64,000 nt of DNA from positions 620,001 to 684,000 of the forward strand of contig JAJTUP010000020.1 of assembly GCA_021399435.1 (NCBI GenBank), in the 5' to 3' direction. Under the pieces are notes generated by a model. It was not told the origin of the DNA, did no database searches, and saw only the letters and a program-made list of their open reading frames with translations. The position numbers and the translations under genes are program-made. The stretch's first letter is position 1. Every line of letters begins with the position of its first letter. Source of the DNA: Diaporthe sp. PMI_573 (lineage: Eukaryota; Ascomycota; Sordariomycetes; Diaporthales; Diaporthaceae). This document shows, piece after piece, positions 48,327-60,542 of the stretch.

Positions 48327-50312
48327 ATGGCAGATGTCCCTGACTACTTGGGACTTGAGGCGATGTAGCAGGCAGACTGTGCTAAATGGAACTCTAACAT
48401 CACCGCCACAAACCATCGCCGCCCAGTACTTTCTAACCCTCCTCCCTTTCTGAAACTATTTAATAATGGTTACGACATCTATATGGACCTTAAGGCTGAT
48501 TTAGACAAGGCGACGAGTAGTGCTGGATGGCTGACGGTGTCCTATAGTGTAAAGCCTAACAGAAAGATATTGGTATGTAGCCGAGGTATACAGCGCCCTA
48601 TAACTGCTACAAAAAGCAATGCCATAATGATTAAAGCTGACTGTAAATAGTTAGTGGTTGCCTATATAGTAAAGAAAACGTCAGATAAATGGAAGCTTCT
48701 TATCCATGAGTATAGACATACCCATCACGGCCCTTAGAAAGTCCCCGAAGCTCAGCGTGGCTGGGTGAAGCTATCCGAAGTATATATTGAATTCCTTAGC
48801 TAAGCGGTATGTAACCCGACAAACGCTATGCCGAAACAGCTAGAAAGACTGCTTTGCTAGCAGTACCCTAAGGTTCAACTTGGGCCGAATACCCTTAAGA
48901 ACTGGCTATAGAGCTTTTGAAAAGACAAGCAGGGTATCTATATGCTGTCTTAAGTGATGCTAGACTGGCTAGAGAAAAAGGACTGCTGGTACTGCTTTAC
49001 CCAAGATAACGAGAATAATATCACGGGCATCTTTTGGTGTAAGCCTAAGTAGATGGCGTGGCTTTGAGAGTGATGTTTTTTACATAGTATATTGCTTGAT
49101 TGTACCTATTTGACTAACAACAAGAAGATGCTGTACTTTTAAGGCATGGCGCTAACCTACACGAAGAAGATCCTCCTGCTATTTCAAGGTGTTGTCGATA
49201 ACGAGAGAGAGAGCGGCTTTAGGTGGCTTCTCGAGCAAGTTTGCTGGCTGCTGGGTGAGTGTAAAGCTGAAGACCCGATCCTCTTTGTTACTGACTACGA
49301 TAATGCCCTAATTAACGCCCTGGAGTCTGAATTTCCTCAAGCATGCTATTAGCTATGTGTATTCTACATGAATATGAATGTTGTGCTATATATTAAGAAG
49401 AAGTGGTGGAAGCTAGTGGGATTGACGGCGGTAGAAGTAGAGGAAGACGATAAAGATGCTGAAGATTCCGAAAAAGAGGACCCAGACGAAGCTATGCTTA
49501 ATGTGCTGGTAAGAAACACGGCCACGATACCCTTAAAGGTCCTAGATAACGTCCCCTATACTTGATAGGCCCTATTTGACCTCCTAAAGTTCATGGAGTA
49601 CTCTATAGATTGTGAGGTCTACGAGACGGTGTGGTAGCGCCTTTAAGAGAAGTTTTTAGACTAGATGGCTATCTTAAACTACCTGAAGACCTACTATGTT
49701 GATAACAACAAGAAGATTGTCGCCAAATGGGCCGGCTACTAGACCTGCAAAACCCTTAACTTCGGCTTACGTACAACCTCTTCCACAGAGCATATACACT
49801 GGAAAGTAAAGGTTTACTTAGGCTACGAGCTAGGGAATCTTCTCTACATAGCCGAGGCTGTTCACGAGGCTATTGATGATACTGCTGAGGAGCTTTGTCG
49901 CGAGAAAGCCTGCTAGAAGACACTATTACTTTAGAAGTTTAACGGGTAGAAGTGGCTGGGAAGTACTTATCACCAAGTCTCGTGGGCAGTACTAGAGATC
50001 CTCGCAAAAACTAGGTAGCATGCTTTAAAGATGCTTTAAAAGAAAGCCCTACGAGGCTACTGTATGGCTTCAAGCTGTGCCTGCCCTGTCTATACTTAGT
50101 ATGGCTTAATTTGTGCTAATTGAATGGCTGATAGAGAGGAAGCAGACCTTCCTCTCGAGAAGGTAGACGTTTATAAAGTTTACTGGCTTAACCGTAACCT
50201 CTCACTCAAAAACCCGCTCCTTACGGTCCTCTCGCTAAAGAAGGTCACGGCGACGAAGGGGAGACCTCGTGAGACAGCTATATTTATAGCTGATGAGGAA
50301 GGCGTCTTTTAG
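48327..50312 (+). pseudogene. MULE transposase, one frame with at least 20 stops
   Basis: The 662-codon frame from the ATG at 48327 runs to 50312 without any frameshift, yet holds at least 20 stop codons. Most are TAG, with some TAA and TGA. Between stops, MULE core features are readable: QDNENNITGIFWCKP, LLDCTYLTNN (first catalytic Asp), VTDYDNALINALESEFPQA (second Asp) and LCVFYMNMNV. Stop-only decay with no indels, rich in TAG where Gln is likely, is what RIP (CpA to TpA) would give. The C-terminal part (50124-50312) is Leu/Lys-rich and less characteristic. Confidence 0.8.
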
Positions 50313-50842
50313 AGTAGTAGTAGCTGTGGGAAGGCCGTGATGGGCAAGAAGACGATGTCGACGACGACTTCTCTGGGTAGTAAGGCGGGCGATAAAACGA
50401 GGGCGATGACGGCTTTAGTATAGCGTGTAAACTCGGCTTTCGAGTATAATGACTTAATGCTTTAGTCTCTGGATGAAGAGGATACCCGTGGCAGCGGTGC
50501 CTGGCGAGAAGCCGTCCGGCGAGACTAGCGGCTAGTGGTCGGGCTCACGAAGTAAAGAAACCGCCAGCCTTAGAAGCGAAGAGCTGAAGGCATGGCGTTG
50601 CTAGTGGCTATACCCTCAAGCTTACGGCTAGCGGCTAAGAGGTAGCGGACGGGGGTATGGAAGACTGTCAACTAGCTGCTATGTGTAGACCTAACGGCTG
50701 GCGATGACGGTGACGACAGTGACGGCGGCGAGGGCGGCGAGGGTGCTAAGGAAACGCAGGATGAGATTGTTGCCGTGATGCCCGGCTTTGTTGACTTACT
50801 ATTTGACTAGCTGGGTTACGTGGGTGACGACGTGGGTATTGT

Positions 50843-50917
50843 GGGCAACGTTTGGGTTTAATAGTGCTTAATTTGCTTGATTTGGGTAACGTTTGGGTCT
50901 AATAGTGCTTATTTGGT
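50843..50917 (+). repeat. Tandem duplication, 41-bp period
   Basis: gggcaacgtttgggtttaat.. at 50843 recurs as gggtaacgtttgggtctaat.. at 50884, diverging after about 28-33 bp. It lies inside the transposon near its right end. Confidence 0.7.
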
Positions 50918-51034
50918 GCCCTTGAGTGTGTGGGAATAGTGGCATGTAGCGGTATGTTAGTTGGTGTAATCACGTTAATTATTTGTATGGCGAACCTATA
51001 GTGTTTTTTAATTTAGGCACAGGGGCTAGCATGA

Positions 51035-51089
51035 TTAGTTAGAAAAAGGTACGCGATATCTGATTTAGGGTACGCGAATATCTGCATTC
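51035..51089 (-). repeat. Right terminal inverted repeat
   Basis: The reverse complement begins gaatgcagatattcgcg. It differs from the left repeat by five transitions, always A or T here against G or C on the left, so this end is the more mutated. Confidence 0.88.
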
Positions 51090-51097
51090 CACATTAA

Positions 51098-52006
51098 AGA
51101 AAGCTGTGACAACCCAGAACCACCTGTGTAAGGCCTTTTTGAGCTCTTCTGTTGCCTAATTTTCATCATACTTAGCCCTATACTCAAATTTGAATGTATT
51201 CACAATGTTTGAAGTACTTGAGTGTGGCTGACTTACTGTGTTGTCTGTTCCAACCGCAGCTGTGAATGCTCAATGGAGCCTCGGATGTGTGCGCAGGGTC
51301 GACTTGCATGGTAGTGTCGGTCTCGGCCAAATGATTGTTGTCAAATGCTCTTCAGGGACACGGCTGTGCTGCTTAGTGTCGCAGACGTGCGTCTGCAGAG
51401 CAGATCCAGATCTTCAGCCTGGGACATGGCGGCTTTTACTATTGTCTATTTTATGCAATTTGTAGGCCTGAGTCCCATAGCAAAGATACTTTAACAGTGC
51501 TTAACGGCGTTATAATAGGTTGTTTATGTCTTAAAATGGCTTCAATCTTAACAGGCCAGTCTATATCAAGTTTGACAGCACCGGCACAGATAGACAAGTT
51601 GTGCAGACTAGGCACAGCTTAACACTAAGACTTGTAGTGCAAAACGGTGTGTTCTGAGGAAATACTAGCTTGCAGAAGATTATAAAGTCACTGTCTCAAG
51701 TCCTATGTAGAGAATCTTACTGTGATTATCTATTAAGATATAATGCTTCTTGTCCTTGTAGGACACTTATTGTTGTTTCGGCTTAGTAGAGGAACTTAAA
51801 AAATAATATAAGTAGTCTATACTTAAGTCTAACTCTAGAAATTGCTTTTTCTGCTAAAGTTATGTCCAGCCATTAGCTATCGTAAGGCCGGTTATCTCGG
51901 AGCCCATATTCTGTCTTAAAGTTCCGTTAAGAGCTTCAATTCTCTTTTCCAAGCCTACAAGGAATAGCAACAACACACTAACTGCCAGTGCAAACCACCA
52001 TACTAC
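51098..52006. other. Intergenic between two relics
   Basis: No gene recognised. AT content rises after 51480. Confidence 0.45.
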
Positions 52007-53451
52007 TTACAGGCTTACAATGTACACATTCACGACTAAATCCCACTTATTTGCATCTATCGTCCCAATAAGGGAATAGCCTTGGCTAGCGAACAAATAC
52101 GCCCTGTCATCCTTTACAAGATCTTGCAACTCCAGGGTAACCATGTATAAGTTATTGTCGAATGCTGCCTTAAAAATGATAGAGGCGATCATAACACCCT
52201 AGGACAACCCAAATGACCGGAAGAAACGCAAACGCCGCACTAACAGATGCCACATCTAAGTCTGGCAGCGCAGCTAGAATAGCTGGGAGTATAGTCGATA
52301 CAGAGATCGCTAAGCCCATAGATTCAATCAATTCGAAGAAAACCCAGGCCACTGTACTAGTGGTACAATTGAGCTTTATAAACAGCCCACACCCGACAAT
52401 ACAGAATACTGTACTACACAATAGGTAATAAGATCTAAATCTACGAATCAATACTCCTACAACCGCTGTAAACAGTAAGATGCCGATAGTAATGAGGAGG
52501 AAGAAGATACCAGAAGACTACACAGTAGTAGCAAGCACACCTTAGAAATAGATAGGGAGAAAGTAACCGACAGTTTACAGCGAGACAGAGGACCAAAAGT
52601 TGAGAGCAAAACCAGCTGTCGAGATCCTATTACCCAACAGGTATTGTGTATACTAGGACTTTTGACGAAATAAATATAAACCATTTTTAAAAACTCCAAT
52701 CGCTAAGGATAGAATGATACACCATGAGGACCAAGGGAACTTAACGTCGCCCATGAAGAGTCTAAATAGGACTGCCGTAGTGCTGGGGATAAAGAGATAT
52801 TACCAAAATAGTCCAAATCGCACATTTTCAGGGCATCGCCACCGGTTTTGAAGTCCATAAAAGAGGCTACGACTATAAAGGGACGAGAATAAATGGGAAT
52901 ATTGATATAAAGTATCCAGCGCCAGTTCCTCTCAGCCAAGGCACCTCCAAGTACAGGACCTGGGGCCGCTGCCACACCCCTCCCCCGGAAGCCTAGACGA
53001 TAGAGAGGTACTTTCCGCGATCACATAGACGTACCACGTTACAGCAAACTATATCAATCAACACATATATGCTACCGGCACCAACGTCTTATGCACTGCA
53101 TCCTACTATCAGTAGAATTGAAGAGTAAGCACCGCCAGCTAGGCTACTATTGATGATAAAAAGCGCTATTGCGAAGGCTAAGGGATAGCAGCGACCAACG
53201 ATGTTGGCGAGCTGCCCGAAAAGTGGTTGGAATGCGGATGAAGCAAAAACGAATACATTGGCAATCCATATGTATTGCGTGGAACCCCCAATATCTTGCA
53301 CGATCATTGGGAGAGCAGGGGGGATAATGGTGACATCAAGGGCAGATATGAAACCGAGCAAGCTTAGTAGAGATAGCATGATGACCCAGAACAGAGTGTG
53401 CTGAGTTTGTTGTGGAGACCGCGATGCACTGTTGTCTACCATGCTCTCCAT
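52007..53451 (-). pseudogene. DHA2-type MFS drug transporter relic
   Basis: Pieces of a 14-segment drug:proton antiporter lie in order on the minus strand but in different frames. They are an N-terminus with LDVTIIPPALPMIV, then GQLANIVGRCYPL, then PVLGGALAERNWRWILYINIPI, then C-terminal membrane segments at 52170-52451. Motif A is normally of the type GQLADxxGRRxxL; here Asp is Asn and Arg is Cys, changes expected from C:G to T:A transitions. The central motif region between about 52980 and 53090 is not readable. It is a dead gene of a common fungal efflux family. Confidence 0.75.
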
Positions 53452-56400
53452 CCCGGCTCGAGCGGGTTCACGGGATGGTCAGGTCTGGCAAGTCTTTTCA
53501 GACATTTCCGGGATGTTCTGAGATGCCGAAACAGAAACTTTGAATGAGTGGTAATCCATGGATAACTCTTCAAAAGGACAATACCTCAATGCCCTTGGCT
53601 GCAAGATTTGCACGGGTTGTCTTTGAGATATGGCAATCGACGAGAAGCACTTAGAGACACAGGATAGGCTTAGAAAATTGTAATGTGGACAGGGTCTCAA
53701 AATCAGTTTAGAAGAAGGCAAGAATTGGTGTTCCACCCTTGGTATCTGCATCTATAGACTGGTATGGACCCAAGATGCGGGTTCGACCTAGAAATTCGCG
53801 CGCTATCATCTAGTAGTAGTCACAGTTAGCAGAATTCGGGACGGGTCAATGTCTTGCCCCATCGCTCAAGCATATCCCAACGGTTGATTCAGGCTGGTGA
53901 GATTGTGGCATGTCAATCTTGTCCGTCCAGACCTTGGCGGTGCCGGGTTTGCACTCGGGACTGTTGGAAACTACAGCCTGCGAAATTGTGCGACAATAAC
54001 GTCAGTTGTGACCTTGCGGCCGCAATAGGGATCCGAGCTAGGAGTGCGAGATGGATGCCAGCATCTCATGGGATTGCATCGACCCCTGGGTGTGTCAACC
54101 AGCGACATGTAGCGATCCGTTCGACTGTGGCAGTTGGGTGCACATCCCGGGGTGCTTAGAACGTCATTTCCGCGACCGGTATCATCAATTGATATATGGG
54201 CTTTCTTGGCACATTCTCATTTGCTCAATGCAGAAATACCACGTTGGCGCGCTGCACAGCCGAGACATCATTGATGTCCTTTTGTAGAGTACGTATACCT
54301 GCATGTCTGCTGGATACAGTTAGTTGGATAAGAAAGGGGGTGGGGGCCTCAGCCGCTGCCAAGGTCCCCAGTCGAGCTGGTCAGCCCATCTGCAAGTTTG
54401 ATTGACTTGGCTAGCAAGGCCCAGAGCCTGTTGTCAGTCTGAGGTGATCTTTCTTTTGACCGGGCCTAACCGGAAATCTCTTTCCCTTCTTGCAAGACGT
54501 GCAAAGAGCTTTCCTTAACGAGTTTCGCCTGGTTTTCATACCAAGTTTCATGGGAGCTATCGCTCTCAAGAGCGTGCTACAACGAATGAGAGCACAAACC
54601 AGGTACTGTTGCATTCGCGAATGTATGCTGTGAAGCAATATTTGCCTGTTTTCTAGAGCACCTTGTCCGGCTTGTGCCGACCAGTCTGGACCAACACGAG
54701 AGACGTGTAAGCCGCAGGATCCTGAAAGATGGTTCAGGATCCAGTTGATACAGCCTTACGTAGTAGGTGGGTGACATTTGGAGGCCTGGCTGAGAAAGCC
54801 TTGGATGTACGACGCATTCATACCTGAGCATGAGAAAAATATGTGTGGTTTGGGCGTAGCTGTGCTGTCTGTGTTCCGTAATTACCGGCTTGGTTGTATG
54901 GAACAATCCCATGTGCTTGTACGCCTATACACTCACCAAGGCGTGCAAGTAGTAGAGTGCATTTGATTGGATGTCAAAGGCCAAGAAGACCGCAGATGTT
55001 GTGTGACCTTGGTGTATGCATCTATCTCGGGAGGCCTTGGTTCAAGTTGAGCTTGGGTCGCAGTGAAGGAGTCACACTTGACACAACATGTGCAGCCGCA
55101 TTCTGGTCTTGCCATTAGTGAGCACATCGTCTTATCTGGCCCCACCTGCAGCCCGCTGGCACTGCCTCCCAACATTGGATCCGAGATCTTTTATGCGAGG
55201 GCCAACAAATCACGCACATGTACCTATTAATCCTTGGAAACGGCTGCGAGCACTGCGAGAAGCCATGGCAGTCATGTAAGATCAGGCTGCAATTAACCTA
55301 AGAAAAGAAATATTTACCACTGTGTATTATACATTAGAGCGATGTATTCCATTACATATGTTCTAAAATGAATATTAATAAAATAACATTTGATGAATAT
55401 ATTATCATAAGGGGTAATTTCCTGTTGGGATGTATATCTAGTCTAGATGAGAAGAGTCTCCTATAATCGACTGTTAAAGAGTTACTGTAAAAATGAGGGT
55501 ACCTCACTCAGGCCCTCCTGCCCTACTGAAACATCATAATTAGTATGAAGACGTCAAAGGTAAAGAAAATTTTAGTCTTTCGTCTATGGGGGGTAATTTA
55601 ATTTTAAGATAATAAATAATATTATTTTTCAAGAAATTTAATACTAAACTGGTTGGTAATAGCTATAAACACTTTTTATTACGGTTCTTTTATATAAAAA
55701 TAATAACAAGATTATAGAATCATATAGTCAAGTAATATTATAAATCAGGCTAACTAGTGAAAAAATGAAAAAGGCCCAGGCGGATCCACATTTTAACAAC
55801 ACAGTAGCATGAAAGGCCACTCCGTTTGTGCGTGGGTAATTGAGTATGTGAGTGGCTTGATTAGGACAGCCGTTGTGTACACACAGCACAAACGGCAACA
55901 AGCTTCAGCTGTCCCAGGGAATTCTAAGTAACACATCACAAGGACTGTTTACATAGCGCATCGTCCGTGATTGCAACGAAGTTGCCTCATAGCAGCTCCC
56001 TTGGACCGGTTGGTTCCATGATCGAGCCCCAAACATGCTCTTCTTTCTGGTCAGACGTGACACATCACCTTCAAACATGTCACTCATCCCGTCCAAGCCC
56101 ACTCGACTTTGCTATACCCGTAAGTGGCCCCTGCTCCTGACGCCGATTTCTGGCTCGTAATCAGACCCCTACAAGATCAGTCCATGTGTTGTCTTACCTC
56201 GCAGGTGGAATGAACCAGGCTGGATGATTTTGTGTAATGTTGAGATCGACAAAGGAAGTCTCCGGCTTGATCTCATTTCAAAAGGTACACGCGGGCTACG
56301 ATAGAAGCATGGGTATGGGATCTCTCAAGATAGGTGGCACCTGGGTGACCCAAAACCGTGCAGCAGCAATGGTAGTCATTAAATCATTGAAATGAGCCGT

Positions 56401-56481
56401 TTCCTAGTATCTTGGCACCTGAAAGGCTGTCTGATGCTAGGCCACGGTGGCCACCGGTGTTTTATCTTTGTTACCGACTAT
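53452..56481. other. Gene-poor region with AT-rich island
   Basis: About 3 kb of short frames without domains. From about 55290 to 55760 the sequence is strongly AT-rich, with long A/T runs, as in RIP-mutated repeats. No transposon ends were identified. Confidence 0.5.
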
Positions 56482-58602
56482 CTACCCCGTGGATTGCTTC
56501 CAAGCATCTCTGACAAAATCCGCACATCTTTCCGCGACCATCATAACCGGAGCCATGGTGTGGCCACTAGGGACCTTGGGGAACACGCTGGCATCGGCGA
56601 GTCGTAGATTCTCGAATCCGTGCACGCGAAGCTGCTGGTCCACAACACCACTTTCCGCGCTGCTAGACATGGGACATGTACATGAGAAATGGAACGCTGT
56701 ATGGGCGACCCTTTTCATGTAGTCGTCTATCTCGTCATCCGTCACGTTTCTCCATGTTTTCCCTTCTGTTGATTCTGGGGGAATCGTGGCTGTTCGGGGC
56801 ATTTGAACTTGCTCACCGGATTTCTCCCATTCTTGGAGGAGATCGGGTCGATTCCCCGGGGCGAATGCGAATGGCGTGGGAAAGGGATACGCTGAGTGCT
56901 GGAACTCCTCAGCCAGGCGCATCGTGAATCGGACAGCACGTCGAGCGACCACAAAATCGTGGCTTTCCAAGAACATCGGGTGTGTTATGAGAGGCTGAGA
57001 CAAGGGGTCCCGGTCCTTCAGCTCCACACGACCTAGTCCTCGTGGCTGGACGACAGTAGGATAGAGGGAAAGTAGTGAATGTCCCGGCACGTCTCTCTCC
57101 AGGGTGTTCAAGGGTATGATCATGATCTCAACATCCGGGACATCGTGTGTAGCCTCATCTGAACTTTCATTGGGGACGGGAAGGGTCCGTGATGGGCCGG
57201 CATCTTTGGTGGTCTTGTCTTTCTGTGTTCTGATCCCCATGGTTTCCACATCGATTGCTTCGGTCTGGAGAAAGATGGCATTCACGACCGAGGAAGTCCT
57301 CATGAAGCCTCTCCGTAGCACAAGCCAGAGTAAAATGTGCCAAAGACCCCATAGGGACTGCAAAAAGCGCAATGTCTCTTTCTTAGGCGCCTCGAGCATT
57401 ATAGGAATAGCAAAATGATCAGAAAGTGTGGCACCGACCATTGGTAGCTCCTTAACGAGGGGTATTTCGAGCTTGCTTTGTAGCTCGGTCGGCCCAATAC
57501 CACTTAACATAAGAATCTGGGGAGTGCCGATCGCACCTGAGCAGACGATGACTTCACGCTTGGCTTTTGCGAAGTACTGCCCGGAAGAGCTCTTCGTTGG
57601 TCCTTGCAGAGGGTGAAAGTGAACACCCTGCACACGGCCCTGTTGGCCGTCAAGCTCCAAGCGCGATACGACGGCACCGGTGCAGATTGTCAGACGTGGA
57701 CGTCGTTGAAGGGCGACCTGTTTACTCAGATAGGCGTTGAAGGCTGAAACTCTCTCCCCGCGTCGATTGATGGCCGTGTCCAAAGGGGCAAATCCTATGG
57801 GCGGAGTGGTTGGATCATTGAAATCCTTCAAGGTCTCGAGGCCCAGTTTTTCAGCGGCCTTCTCGAGACTACGAGTCGACCATTAGACCTCCTCAAACTT
57901 TTGACATGTGTTATTCGGAGACCGGCCACTTACTGGGGGACCCATTGGAAAGGATATGTGTCTTGACGTAGCTCCACCGGACCTGATCAGATCCTATCAG
58001 TATATGGATGCCACCTTTGGACTCTGTTGGGAACGGCTTAACTCACCAGTGTGACCATGTGAGTTCGAATCGGAATGTTGAGTCGCGTTCTCTATTCTTC
58101 GAAAATATGGCTCGACTTTGTCCCAGGTCCAATCACGAAGACCCATCTCAGACCAGGAATTATATTCTCCAGGTGAGCCCCGTGTCCATAGCATGGCGTT
58201 GATCCGTGACGCACCCCCTATGCCTTCTGCGGTCCAGAGCTGGTTCTTCCTCGAATAAGCGCCCGCCATAGGCTCGGTCCACCGAGAGCTTTGGACCTGT
58301 AGCACATCACCCATGAAAAAGTTCTGGCTCAACAACGGCATTCGTGATATCAAGTTATCCTTGATGCCGCCTTTCTCGAGAACGAGCACGGTGATGTCGG
58401 GATCTTCAGACAGGCGCGACGCTACAACACACCCGGCTGTTCCTCCTTTCGTATACCAAAAGCTGATCAGCCAGGGACTCCGGATCATAATAAGAAGCTA
58501 AACTCAATGATTTCGCTTACCTCCAATGACGATATAGTCGTAGGTTTTGCCATCGACGTCCATAGGAGAGCACTCGGGATATCGCGAGAGGGGCCACATC
58601 AT
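56482..58602 (-). CDS. GMC-family FAD oxidoreductase
   Basis: Four exons: 58521-58602, 58047-58445, 57934-57982 (49 nt) and 56482-57868, giving 638 residues. The first join builds the FAD motif IVIGGGTAGC (residues 24-33), followed by VLVLEKGG. GMC signatures are NQLWTAEGIGGASRINAM, SGAIGTPQILMLSGIGP (signature 2) and the active-site segments HFSCTCPM and VFPKVPSGHTMAPVMMVAER, which hold the two conserved His-region residues. The N-terminus MMWPLSRYPECS lacks a cleavable signal peptide, so it is probably intracellular. It would oxidise an alcohol (choline-, glucose- or aryl-alcohol-like). An insert near residues 390-420 is charged and variable. Confidence 0.9.
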
Positions 58603-60542
58603 GGCAGAAGCTCCGACAATATCAGAACAGTCGCAAGGAGTTCTGTGCTGAATGACCTCCAGTCGTACGTGACTATGTAACACTCAAGTCCAATCCTCTG
58701 ATCCGCAAAGCGAGGATGTGAGAGTCTACGGTAGCGGTCAGGATGGTGTCTGGTGGATAGCTGCCCCGATTGTAGAGTAAAGAGACGAGACTGTGGGAAG
58801 GCTCTCGACGGCATGGAGGATCGATAATGCGGGGTCAGGTGGGTTACACAATGTGGTTGGTGCTCGTGAACTTCTGTGATTGACAAGACTTCATGTTCCT
58901 CACAAGTGACATGTAAAGTCTGGGTAATTAATTCGCTACGGACACCCCCCCCCCCTTTTCCATCTGATGGCCCCCACTGCAGGTTCTGCAATGACCCGCT
59001 TTCGCTGCAGGCTACATACAATATTGGTACCCTACCAAGGAACTGGACAACTTGGACAAGCAAAAGAACCGAAGGCGAATTGAACACTCTCTCGATATGA
59101 CAGTTCTCTCCAAGTAAAATGGTCGGCTTGGCTACTGCAAGGAAGATAGATAATACCTAACAGGGGGAGGGGGGTCTTTGAGTAGATCACACAATCCAAT
59201 CATCCAAGGTAATAATATCAAAATGTAGTAACTACAGCAAAATACTAGAAAAAGGCTATTAAAATCATGTCACAAGTAAAATATATCAAGGGGGGTGACA
59301 TTATATCAGTAGGAATAGATGTTAATTCTGACACTATGTTAAAATTTACCTAATTATATCAGAAATCTAAATCCGCTGGATTTGGGTTTTATGAGTCAAC
59401 AAAAAAAGAAGATTTCTATATTCATTATATAATTTCATAGGTTCTAATAGGTTATTCACAGTTAACCTAAATAATAAATAAGTAGTTAGTAAGAGTTATA
59501 CTATCTTTTTATCCTAATATCAAGGGTTAATATTACGTTATAATTGATATTATATATTACTACTAATTGCGTTATATAATTTATATAAAACAACTGTATA
59601 TTCTGACTGTGATTATATATTAATATACCATTACTATTATTTTAGAACGTTTGCATAATGATTTTGAAGACCCCCCCCCCCTTCCCCTGGTAGGTATGTG
59701 TCTAGGCGTTCTGGGATTAGGGTTGCACGAGTGTCTGTAGTCATTATGCATGCGGATCCTGCCATAGGATCGGTTGCTCGAATCCTGACCAGTGGGAGGT
59801 AGTTAGTTGGAGCCTCATCGAAGTGCTGCCAATGTGATTCACGGAAGTGAGCTCGATGCACACGGGGACACCAGTTTGCCGAAGCTCCGCCCTTTGGATG
59901 AGCATGCACACAATAATTCGTCACACAAAGGCGGGCGGCAGAGCGCCAAGTGGCCGAATAGGTTCCTGGCCGCGGTACTACATGCAACCCTACCCCATCT
60001 TCAGGTATGGGCACGCAAGCAGAGAATGCGAAGGCGACTCCCTGGGCAGCTCTGGGCGGTCGCACCGTCGGCCTGGGCTCGTCTGGCCGTAACGCATCTG
60101 CATAGACAATAGTGGAAATCCTTTGGGTAAAGACAATCAGCCGCGGAAACGGGCAAATTGAAAAGCCGTACAACCCACCATACGAGGCTTTGACCCACCA
60201 AAGGAAGGAACTGGCGAGGTGTGCGTTACACCCTGTTCTTCTATTGAGTCCCGTAACATTTGGCTCCCAGCCGCCTCGGCACAGCCTGCGCATACGGCAC
60301 AGCCTGGGGATAAACCACAGAAAGGAGCACATGGACTAAAATGAGAAATTGAAATTGGTAAGATTATCAAAATATACGATGGTGACCTGCCACGAGTAGA
60401 GCACACAGCAGCTATCGTGAACGTTCACCTTGGGTCTTGTTTTTGACTTCTACAGAATACAAGACATCCGGCCATTGAATGAGACAAACCACTCATTGCG
60501 TGAAACTCAAACAGACCCTCTATCTTTGAAATATTGGTCCAA
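58603..60542. other. Divergent region with AT-rich island
   Basis: About 1.9 kb between the GMC and rhodopsin-domain starts. C-runs of 11 occur at 58945-58955 and 59671-59681. From about 59190 to 59640 the sequence is very AT-rich with no gene. A 231-codon minus-strand frame (59637-60332) has no domain-like sequence and was not accepted. Confidence 0.5.

Larger units (their letters stand above)
48040..51089 (+). mobile_element. Mutator-like (MULE) DNA transposon, RIP-degraded
   Basis: A 3050-bp element bounded by 55-bp terminal inverted repeats (48040-48094 and 51035-51089). It is flanked by the 8-bp direct repeat cacattaa at 48032-48039 and 51090-51097, its target-site duplication. Inside lies a MULE-type transposase in one reading frame with many stops, followed by an acidic Gly/Asp-rich segment and a 41-bp tandem duplication. 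Both ends and the duplication are intact, so the element inserted as a unit and then decayed in place. It is no longer autonomous. Confidence 0.85.

Noticed and set aside
51098..51480. Possible LTR start (tgtgacaaccc) next to the MULE
   Set aside because: No matching second copy or end was found in the window.
59637..60332. A 231-codon minus-strand open frame
   Set aside because: Composition is Cys/Arg/Pro-scattered with no domain-like pattern, in a region with homopolymers and no gene signals.
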